A stretch of DNA of 64,000 nt from Muraenolepis orangiensis (taxonomy: Eukaryota; Chordata; Actinopteri; Gadiformes; Muraenolepididae): assembly GCA_027704905.1 (NCBI GenBank), contig CM051001.1, positions 27,915,237 through 27,979,236 on the forward strand, read 5' to 3'. The translations under genes and the position numbers were made by a program. The stretch's first letter is position 1. Every line of letters begins with the position of its first letter. Of this stretch, positions 24,637 to 34,340 are shown in pieces. Below the pieces are notes generated by a model. The model did no database searches, was not told where the DNA came from, and saw nothing but the letters and a program-made list of their open reading frames with translations.

Positions 24637-27021
24637 ATGGCGTTTAAATGGACGAGGAGCGTTTCACCGATGGGCAGTCTCGCTGTTTTTTTTTTCTGGA
24701 TCCATTCCGTGTATGGGGACATAAGCTACTCTCTTCCAGAGGAAATACAACGTGGATCTATTATTGGAAATATTGCTAAGGATATTGGCCTGGGAACTGG
24801 ACAACTGGCATTGAGAAAGGCACGCATAGACACAGAGGGTAACGCTAAACGCTATTGTGGGATCAACCTGAGCAGCGGAGATCTGATTGTTTCTGAGAGG
24901 ATTGACAGAGAGGCTATTTGTGGGAAAAAGGCGTCGTGCGTCATAAAACAGGAACTAGTCATGGAAAACCCTCTTGAGCTTCAACGCATTAGTCTTCACG
25001 TTAAAGATATCAACGATAACTCTCCGTTGTTTAACGAAGATCTGGTCAAAATAGAGATTCGAGAATCTGCTATACGAGGAGCCCGTTTCCTGATGGAGGA
25101 GGCCCGTGATGCAGATGTAGGACAGAACTCAGTGCAGCGGTACAGCTTAAAAGACAATGAACATTTTACATTGTCTGTTGACGGCAACACGGTCGAACTC
25201 GTTCTCGACAAAGAGCTGGACCGCGAGAATCAAGAGGAAATCAATTTGATATTAACGGCTATGGATGGGGGCTCTCCCCCTAAATCTGGCACTGTGTCTA
25301 TACACGTCTCTGTGCTGGATGCAAATGATAACGCCCCGGTGTTTAGCCAGGCTGTGTATGAAGCCAGCGTTCAGGAACATGTTGCTGTCGACACCGTTGC
25401 GGTTACTGTTCACGCGACCGATGCGGATGCGGGGATAAACGGAGAGGTGACGTACGACTTCGGACACGTTCCAGAGGACGTTAAAAATACATTTAGTATT
25501 GATCGCACAACAGGGGATATACAAGTAATAGGGCCTATAGACTTCGAAATAGAAACGTTGTTTGAGTTGCGCGTCAAAGCAAAAGATGGTTTGGGACTAT
25601 CGTCTTACACGAATGTCATAATTAATGTTATCGATGTGAATGACAACGCACCAATAATAAATATTAAATCACTCTCTGTCCCCATATTAGAGAACGTACC
25701 AATAGGCACCGAGGTGGCGATAATTAACGTTCAGGACAGAGACTCTGAGAAGAACAGACAGGTCCGATGCTCCATTCAGCTTAACGCCCCCTTTAAACTT
25801 GTTTCATCGATTAAGAACTATTATTCATTGGTCACCACGAGCGGTCTGGACCGTGAATTAGTGTCTGATTACAATATCACAATCGTTGCTACTGATGAAG
25901 GATCTCCTCCTTTGTCCTCCTCTAAAACCATTCAGTTAACTGTAGCCGATGTCAACGACAACCCACCTATGTTTGATGAAGCGTCCTACAGCGCCTATGT
26001 TACTGAAAACATCAAACCTGGCTCCACTTTGTGTTCTGTAACCGCTGGAGACCCAGACTGGAGACAAAATGGCACCGTGGTGTATTCTCTTTTACCCGGT
26101 GAAGTCAACAGTTCCCCGGTGTCCCTTTATCTATCTGTAAACAGAGATACAGGAGTCATCCACACCTTGAAGTCTTTTGATTATGAACTATTCAGGAGCT
26201 TTAAATTCCAGGTGATGGCTAGAGATAACGGCTCTCCTCCGCTCAGCAGCAACGTGACTGTCAGTGTCTTCATAACGGATGTGAATGACAACACTCCTCA
26301 GATACTTTACCCCACACCTGAAGGAGATGCTTTCAAGTCCGAGCTGGTCCCCATGGTGACACATGGAGGTTCTCTAGTTTCTAAGGTGATAGCCGTGGAC
26401 GGAGACTCTGGACAGAACGCCTGGCTGTCCTATAATATCATTAAATCCACTGACCCGGGACTCTTTTCTATCGGTCTGCACAGCGGTGAGATCAGGACCC
26501 AAAGGGACATTTCTGAAACCGACAGCATGAAACAGAACCTGGTTGTATCGGTGAAAGATAACGGGCCGTCCCCGCTCTCCGCCACATGTGTCGTGTATTT
26601 CCTTATTTCCGATAACTTGGCAGAAGTGGCAGAATTCAACCATCATCCACACGAGGACAGTGATTCTAAAGTGACATTTTATCTGATTATTGCGCTGGTG
26701 TGCATCTCCACCTTTTTCCTGACTTTCATCGTTCTCATCCTGAGTGTGCGGTTCTGTCGTAGCAGAAAGCCCAGACTGTTGTTTGACGGAGCTGTCGCTA
26801 TCCCCAGCGCTTATCTTCCTCCTAATTACGCAGAGGTCGACGGCATGGGGACCTTACGCAGCGCTTACAACTATGACGCCTACTTAACCACGGGTTCTAG
26901 GACAAGTGACTTTAAGTTTGTGGAATCTTACAATGACAACACGATGCCTGCTGACCAGACCCTGAGAAAAAGTCCAACTGACTTTGCGGAGATATTTGGT
27001 GACTCTGAGGGAACGCCTGAG
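24637..27021 (+). CDS. pcdhg: Protocadherin gamma-like variable exon A5
   Basis: 795 codons to the donor at 27021/27022, with the array A plan. Patches: loop GKKAS preceded by I94 (REAICGKK), EC2 start R142/I146, ED at 280-281, EIETLF-type EC3 followed by DVNDNAPIINIK. Other marks are S32 for T near the mature N-terminus, Q296 for R (GDIQVIG) and N600 for H in EC6 (YNIIKST). Residue P355 is present where exon A2 has Q. It is closest to exon A2 through EC1-EC3 but sits in the duplicated position equivalent to exon A3, so its specificity-bearing part has been exchanged relative to its flanks. Intact frame, presumed functional. Confidence 0.95.
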
Positions 27022-29113
27022 GTAAGCGTGACTGTGACTATCTAGTTGTGGAAGAATTGTTTCATTCACCAAGCAGGGGATAATGTTCAGAACGTTGTCT
27101 ATTCTGTTCACTACCACATCGTGGCTCTGTGGAAGAGAGAAATATACTTGATGCATTTGTACATCTTGATTATTTACTGATTACATAGTTTCCATTGATG
27201 TAGTAATAACATCACACTGCTTCCTTTTGTTCTATCTATCCCTCCATTCTGCTGTCTGAAAATGTGTGTTTATTTTAAAAACTACATAGGAAGGATTAAG
27301 CATTATGCAGGCATGACATTTGATTGTGCCTTTATTGCTAGTAGCAGAGGTATAATGTCCAATGTAACCGTTTTTATTTCATTTAAGGGTATTCTGACTT
27401 TTGTGTTCAGTCTGTGTTTCAACTAAGGTGACCTTACCTAAGGGGTACGCACAGTGATGCCGGGGATACACCAACAAAACATTTGTAATAGCCTCTCTGT
27501 GTCAAAAACAAACCCAATTTGAAACAAACACACAGCCGCCCCTACTCTGCTTCAATTGGTCACTTAATTTGGTTGTTGCAAGAACAGAGTTTTACATTTC
27601 TTCTTATGACTTCATGATTTTGCTTTAGATTGTATTAGAACTTTTCCAGAGAAGTGATTCATATGTTGTGATGTCATATGTGTTTGAAATATGAGAAAGC
27701 ATTCTACGAGGCTGAATAAAAAGCAAAGTACTTAATAACACTGTCTTGTCTTCAAGTGAGAGGTGGTTGACAGCAGCAGGTTCAATGTTTGAGTGGATGC
27801 AGGTCAGGACCTTAACACGTTTGGGACCAATGAACTACAGGATACATATTTAGTTTAGTGCCTTTCATCTCCCTGCTTGTAGCATGGTGAATCTATTCTA
27901 TGCTTGGCATGCATCGTAATGGTTGCAGTTACTTATTTTCTCTGAAGACACAGGGCTGCGGCTAAATGTAGATGGATGAGTCTGTCGTAGTTCCCTGTCC
28001 ATGGTGCTGAACTGGTTGAAACTTATTCTATTCAAGTGTATTGTGTGTTCTGTAGCATTATGGTTCCCATGGGCTTAAGCTTGGTACCTACAGGAAGGAC
28101 ATGAAGTCAAAGGATGCTTCACTGTCCTCTTTATAAACATTGTGGCAGCTTACCAGCATGAATACTCTGTCAAGTGTGATTCATAACTGATTTGATATTG
28201 TGTGCTATGCACACATTGCATTTATGCTTTAGATGTGTCTACAAATCTGATATCTGAGGCCTATTATATTCATCCTGCTCTGGAATTGAATATTGGAAAA
28301 CAGATTTACCTTTTTGAAGGTTGATGATTTAAACTAAGTCATGTTGCATATCACAACTTCTGATCTCTGGTATGTTTGATAACAACAGTAACTATATGTG
28401 ACCTTATCATGTTTTGAACCCCTCCAGGATATGTCTCTGTGTGAAACATGTGGAGACTGAAGAGTGTACCCCTCTTATAATTTTCCTTTGGAGCAACCAA
28501 TACATATATTGATAACTTGATCGATTTTAGAGAGAATAGATGTCATAGGTGATTGTATACTGCTGCATCTACTTAATTGTTGTTTCAAATAAGTTCATGA
28601 TCTATTAATCAGATTGTTTGTTTTATATATTAATGCTTTATTTCCCATATTAGAATGTGAAGATGCATTTTTATTCAATACAGTTGTTCACTTTAGTACA
28701 ATTTAACTGCCCAGTGGTTTACTGTTCATGTTTTTCATGAACACAATGCAATTATGTCAATTAATATCAATTGATAATTACACAGTTTTAACTCATGTGA
28801 AAACCTTCTGAACTAGGTATAGAACGTTAGCAACACATCAGAGTTAATGAAGTGCCAACCCCAGTCCTACTGAGCTGAACTGGACTACAGCGAGCAACTC
28901 AAATATGTGCAGTTTGACATGAACTGTAGGTTTTGATGACATGTTGGAATAAACATGCCTGCATTATTTGTCATTGTATAATTCAGGACTCAGTCCATTG
29001 CTCAAATAGCTTGTGGGTCCGTTCATAATGTGTGAAATGCATAACCTTTCATACAGTGTTTAAAATATGTCTGTATGCTTTTTGTGTACCCGGAAATTAA
29101 GTGCTACTCTTTA
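27022..29113. repeat. Array A spacer (A-type copy, duplicate of 17652-19738)
   Basis: Second copy of the A-type spacer at an offset of 9,370 bp from the first, with very few differences over at least 1.2 kb. The final part (about 28550-28780) is more diverged. No gene seen. Confidence 0.85.
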
Positions 29114-29334
29114 AACTCAAGGGGTCGCTATGTATTCATTTATGGAAAAACACATAATACCCTCCACCGACTAGGTGAAGAAGAATACAAAGGTTCCTGC
29201 TCGTCGTGTTTCAGACCAGTATGGTCTTCACCACAACCGAACTGGATGTTCAGTAGATGCTAAAATAACTCGTTTAGCTTCAGACGCTGTATCGCTTCGA
29301 ATCTGACGGGGCGTTTTCTCACCAACACGTTGTA
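29114..29334 (+). promoter_or_regulatory. CGCT-box promoter, exon A6
   Basis: CGCT core at 29126-29129, 209 bp upstream of the ATG. The proximal block is unchanged. Confidence 0.75.
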
Positions 29335-31719
29335 ATGGCGTTTAAATGGACGAGGAGCGTTTCACCGATGGGCAGTCTCGCTGTTTTTTTTTTCTGGATG
29401 CATTCCGTGTATGGGGACATAAGCTACTCTCTTCCAGAGGAAATACAACGTGGATCTATAATTGGGAATATCGCTAAGGATATTGGCCTGGGAACTGGAC
29501 AACTGGCATTGAGAAAGGCACGCATAGACACAGAGGGTAACGCTAAACGCTATTGTGGGATCAACCTGAGCAGCGGAGATCTGATTGTTTCTGAGAGGAT
29601 TGACAGAGAGGCTCTTTGTGGGACTAAGGCGTCGTGCGTCATAAAACACGAACTAGTCATGGAAAACCCGATGGAGCTCCATCGTATTAGTCTTCACGTT
29701 AAAGATATCAACGATAACTCTCCGTTGTTTAACGAAGATCTGGTCAAAATAGAGATTCAAGAATCTGCGGACCGAGGAGCCCGTTTCCTGATGGAGGAGG
29801 CCCGTGATGCAGATGTAGGACAGAACTCAGTGCAGCGGTACAGCTTAAAAGACAATGAACATTTTACATTGTCTGTTGAGGGCAACACGGTCGAACTCGT
29901 TCTCGACAAAGAGCTGGACCGTGAGAATCAAGAGGAAATCAATTTGATATTAACGGCTATGGATGGGGGCTCTCCCCCTAAATCTGGCACTGTGTCTATA
30001 CACGTCTCTGTGCTGGATGCAAATGATAACGCCCCGGTGTTTGGCCAGGCTGTGTATGAAGCCAGCGTTCAGGAACATGTTGCTGTCGACACCGTTGCGG
30101 TTACTGTTCACGCGACCGATGCGGATGCGGGGATAAACGGAGAGGTGACGTACGACTTCGGACACGTTCCAGAGGACGTTAAAAATACATTTAGTATTGA
30201 TCGCACAACAGGGGATATACGAGTAATAGGGCCTATAGACTTCGAAATAGAAACGTTGTTTGAGTTGCGCGTCAAAGCAAAAGATGGGTTGGGACTATCG
30301 TCCTACACAAAAGTAATAATTAATGTTATCGATATGAATGACAACGCCCCCGTAATAGATTTGAAATCTCTCTCCGTCCCCATATTAGAGAACGTACCAG
30401 TAGGCACCGAGGTGGCAATAATTAACGTTCAGGACAGAGACTCTGAGAAGAACAGACAGGTCCGATGCTCCATTCAGCTTAACGCCCCCTTTAAACTTGT
30501 GCCATCGATTAAGAACTATTATTCATTGGTCACCACGAGCGGTCTGGACCGTGAATTAGTGTCTGATTACAATATCACAATCGTTGCTACTGATGAAGGA
30601 TCTCCTCCTTTGTCCTCCTCTAAAACCATTCAGTTAACTGTAGCCGATGTCAACGACAACCCACCTATGTTTGATGAAGCGTCCTACAGCGCCTATGTTA
30701 CTGAAAACATCAAACCTGGCTCCACTTTGTGTTCTGTAACCGCTGGAGACCCAGACTGGAGACAAAATGGCACCGTGGTGTACTCTCTTTTACCCGGTGA
30801 AGTCAACAGTTCCCCGGTGTCCCTTTATCTATCTGTAAACAGAGATACAGGAGTCATCCACACCTTGAAGTCTTTTGATTATGAACTATTCAGGAGCTTT
30901 AAATTCCAGGTGATGGCTAGAGATAACGGCTCTCCTCCGCTCAGCAGCAACGTGACTGTGAGTGTCTTCATAACGGATGTGAATGACAACACTCCTCAGA
31001 TACTTTACCCCACACCTGAAGGAGATGCTTTCAAGTCCGAGCTGGTCCCCATGGTGACACATGGAGGTTCTCTAGTTTCTAAGGTGATAGCCGTGGACGG
31101 AGACTCTGGACAGAACGCCTGGCTGTCCTATAATATCATTAAATCCACTGACCCGGGACTCTTTTCTATCGGTCTGCACAGCGGTGAGATCAGGACCCAA
31201 AGGGACATTTCTGAAACCGACAGCATGAAACAGAACCTGGTTGTATCGGTGAAAGATAACGGGCCGTCCCCGCTCTCCGCCACATGTGTCGTGTATTTCC
31301 TTATTTCCGATAACTTGGCAGAAGTGGCAGAATTTAACCATCATCCACACGAGGACAGTGATTCTAAAGTGACATTTTATCTGATTATTGCGCTGGTGTG
31401 CATCTCTACCTTTTTCCTGACTTTCATCGTTCTCATCCTGAGTGTGCGGTTCTGTCGTAGCAGAAAGCCCAGACTGTTGTTTGACGGAGCTGTCGCTATC
31501 CCCAGCGCTTATCTGCCTCCTAATTACGCAGAGGTCGACGGCATGGGGACCTTACGCAGCGCTTACAACTATGACGCCTACTTAACCACGGGTTCTAGGA
31601 CAAGTGACTTTAAGTTTGTGGAATCTTTCAATGACAACACGATGCCTGCTGACCAGACACTGAGAAAAAGTCCAACTGACTTTGCGGAGATATTTGGTGA
31701 CTCTGAGGGAACGCCTGAG
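29335..31719 (+). CDS. pcdhg: Protocadherin gamma-like variable exon A6, mosaic EC3
   Basis: 795 codons to the donor at 31719/31720, with the array A plan; it is the last exon of array A. Patches: loop GTKAS, Q142/D146 in EC2, ED at 280-281. EC3 is a hybrid: EIETLFELRV as in A2/A5, switching to TKVIINVIDMNDNAPVIDLK as in A1/A3/A4. Diagnostic bases place the switch at 30272-30287. Other marks are S32, E182 for D, G237 (VFGQAV), N600 and F765. Downstream of this exon the repeated spacer ends and unrelated DNA begins within about 50 bp. The frame is intact and the donor normal. Confidence 0.95.
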
Positions 31720-32346
31720 GTAAGCGTGACAGTGACTCCTCAGATCTAGTTGTGGAACGTTTCCTTCATATATTTTATATTCACCAAGCAGGGGTTAATG
31801 CCCAGCAAATGGATGTTGTTGATACGACCATTTGGCTCCATGGGCATGATAAATGTAGTTTATTGTTAGTATTTTCTAACAACATATAGTTGACAGTATT
31901 GTAGGACAGGGAGACACATTTTCCTCATAGTTACAACACATGGCAAGTTTCATTAGTTGAACTAGTGTCGTCATTGTGGATGAGCATTTCATTGAGTGAT
32001 ATTGTAATGTATTTGAAATTTGCTTCAAATCAATCAAAACAGTGTTCTGGGTCACTTTAAGCTCCATGAAGATGTGATTGTTCCTTCTTTTTTTGGTAGT
32101 TGAGGTTCTAATCAGAAGTTGCTGTTATGAAAATCTTTCTGACTTTTGTGTTTAGTATGTTTTTTTTCAATAATGTTTGATTTATCTTAGTGAGAATATT
32201 TCTTTGACATCATGGCAACCTATAATTGGTCATCTTGGTCCAAAAAGAAAGGTCAAATTTAAGAGATTAAAATCACTCAGAAATCACTCATGTCATAGAT
32301 TTAAATTACCATGATTTTAGAATCTGATCTCTGTGCATCATTTGCT
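31720..32346. other. Divider region, no gene recognised
   Basis: The sequence departs from the array A spacer soon after the donor of exon A6 (the CACCAAGCAGGGG block near 31782 is the last clear match). The remainder is AT-rich with no recognised coding or repeat content. Confidence 0.5.
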
Positions 32347-32640
32347 CTCGATCTACTGGTCAGTCTTTGTTCCTACCCTCACATATGGTCATGAATTATG
32401 GGTAATGACCGAAAGGACGAGATTGCGAATATAAGCGGCGAAGTTTCCTCAGGAGGGTGGCTGGCATCTCCCTGAGGGAGAGGGTGAGAAGCTCGGTCAC
32501 TTGTGAGAGACTCTGAATAGAGCCGCTGCTCCTTTGCCTAGAAAGGAGCCAGTTGAGGTGGTTTGGGCATCTAGTAAGGATGCTTCCAGGCACATCCAGC
32601 TGGGAAGAGACCAAGGGGCAGACACAGATACAGTTGATGT
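32347..32640 (+). mobile_element. Degenerate LINE fragment (RTE-like 3' ORF end)
   Basis: Conceptual translation includes YGHELWVMTERTRLRI, and further on, in shifted frames, pieces recalling the widespread fish LINE C-terminal segment with an RVRSSV-like stretch and a KRPRGR-like stretch. Several frameshifts and stops interrupt it. It is a dead, 5'-truncated fragment. Assignment to the RTE group is from memory of fish repeats and is less certain than its being a LINE. Confidence 0.55.
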
Positions 32641-33055
32641 GTTTACGGTGGTTTTATGTAATGAAACACAACTTTGATGACAAAAACAACAGTGGTAAGA
32701 GGATTTGTGGTTGTAACTTGAAAGAAGTTTGGCTTGATGGTATTTGGCATCTAGTTGAAATCCTTGGAGTCTTAGCCTCCATATGATATACTGTATCGTT
32801 TTTGTAGAAAACATGACATGAAATAGATTGCATTGTTATGAAACACAAAACTCTTGTTTGACTTGGGTTGGAATTGTATTTTATGTAGCTAACAATGGTT
32901 ATGAAAGACTAAGAAGAAAGACTAAGATGAAAAGTGAGAATCTAGTCGCTGCTTTTTCACGTGTATAAATGCCAAATAAATGGCAGCTTAAAACACAACA
33001 ATGTCTCCCTATAAAACTACTACTAGTATACTAGTAGTTTTATATCGGAATGTGA
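32641..33055. other. Non-coding stretch with near-perfect palindrome
   Basis: No gene recognised. At about 33011-33043 there is an imperfect inverted repeat built from ACTACTACTAGTAT and ATACTAGTAGTTTT, able to form a hairpin or cruciform. It sits next to the hAT remnant. Confidence 0.5.
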
Positions 33056-33150
33056 GAAATATCTGCCCCACCGATCACCGATCACCGATTTTTTATTTTT
33101 TTTGCAGCTATAGCGGTCTACAGTGTATTGCTGCTATAGCAGTCTATTAG

Positions 33151-33640
33151 CAGGGGTTCCCAAACGCCGGGCCGCGGACCGGTACCGGGCCGTGGAGGTG
33201 TTACTGCCGGGCGGCGAAACAGCTGTGTGTTTATCATCATATTTGACTCAAATAATTTGAGTATAGGTGAACGGCGGGCGGTATAATCTATATATAGTGA
33301 TTGTATATATATATAGTATAATCTATATATATATATAGATTATATAGCGGTATATATGGGCGGTATAATATATATATATATAGATTAAATATATATCGGC
33401 GGCATAACGAGAGACTTTCAGTTGCACGCGCTACTAAAGAGACTACGCGCTAGTGACGTGTCGGTCGCGAACGAGCCGGGGTTTGTGTTACGGGCGCTGC
33501 GCGTACGTGCGCGTTTATACTGAAATCGAGCCCTGCCGTTTTGTTAGGGGTGTGTGTTGACACACACTTTGACAACCGGTCCGCGAAAATTGACAACTGG
33601 TCCGCGAGATTTTTTTTCATGTATCTGCCGGTCCGTGGCA
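33151..33640. mobile_element. Second, nested hAT-like non-autonomous element
   Basis: Begins with CAGGGGTTCCCAAACGCCGG, matching the usual CAGGGGT-CCCAAAC hAT terminus. It is followed by GCGGACCGGTACC, with inverted counterparts ACCGGTCCGCG near 33576 and TGCCGGTCCGTGGC near 33627. The expected closing GTTTGGGAACCCCTG is not present, so the right end is lost. It contains an AT-rich simple repeat at about 33279-33400 and encodes nothing recognisable. It ends exactly where the BED-finger reading frame of the host element begins. Confidence 0.5.
33279..33400. repeat. (TA)n-rich microsatellite
   Basis: Interrupted TATATA/CTATATATAG repeats inside the nested element, with three spaced copies of a GGCGGTATAAT-like or GCGGTATA-like motif. 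Confidence 0.8.
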
Positions 33641-33892
33641 TCATGCATTCCTGGGTTTCTCGTTCTCCACGGTCAGTTTAACAAACTCGCCATGCTGCGC
33701 TGGGTGATGGGTTTTCAGGTGTCTTATTACATTTGTCTTGTTGTTAAAGAAATGAGCTCACGTGTTTCTCACGTGCAGGATCGGCTATGAAATCGGCAAC
33801 ATTAAAGCAAGATCGGCATTCTCCGATTGCGCATTTTTCTTCAAAATCGGCCGATAATGATCGGAAGCCGATCGATCGTCCCACCTCTAATA

Positions 33893-34237
33893 ATAACTAA
33901 CATTCCGATGCTCCTAAAATGGCGGCAGTCATAACAATGTGACATTGTGATGTACAGGCCTTATTGTTTTTCCAAGTTGTCCTACCTTCTCCTTCTCCAG
34001 AACTTAACCTTTGAGGTCTGTTTTTAATGTGTAACATATAAATGCAGTGTTTTATTGATCTGTTCCACGATGAGGGTGGCCGGCATGGTGACACAGTGTA
34101 ATTATGTGTTATATTCCTGGCATGCACCATACATGGTGTTTTCATGTATTTGCTCCAGTTAGTTCCCTTCTTCCAAAGACATGATTCCTCAGCCAAAAGT
34201 AACCCTTAATGAAGGGTCATATGCCATGTATTGATAT
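33893..34237. other. Non-coding, no feature recognised
   Basis: No protein, RNA or repeat family recognised between the hAT remnant and the minisatellite. Confidence 0.45.
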
Positions 34238-34340
34238 GAGAGAGCGAGAGAGCGAGAGAGCGAGAGAGCGAGAGAGCGAGAGAGCGAGAGAGCGAGAGAG
34301 CGAGAGAGCGAGAGAGCGAGAGAGCGAGAGAGCGAGAGAG
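34238..34340. repeat. Minisatellite, 8-bp unit GAGAGAGC
   Basis: About 13 head-to-tail, nearly perfect copies of an octamer. It is purine-rich on the + strand except for one C per unit. Confidence 0.95.

Larger units (their letters stand above)
33056..33892 (-). mobile_element. hAT-type DNA transposon remnant with BED zinc-finger fragment
   Basis: On the minus strand 33745-33641 encodes NKTNVIRHLKTHHPAQHGEF and then KLTVENEKPRNA, the H-x-x-x-H half of a BED zinc finger as found in ZBED/hAT transposases. The cysteine half and the catalytic core are missing. The right edge, about 33835-33890, reads on the minus strand GAGGTGGGACGATCGATCGG, a fish hAT-like end. The left edge has CCCCACCGATCACCGATC, plausibly the opposite terminal region. 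A second element interrupts it (33151 to about 33640). It is inactive. Confidence 0.65.

Noticed and set aside
34238..34340. Regular repeat that could be taken for a CRISPR-like array
   Set aside because: An 8-bp head-to-tail minisatellite without spacers, in a vertebrate genome.
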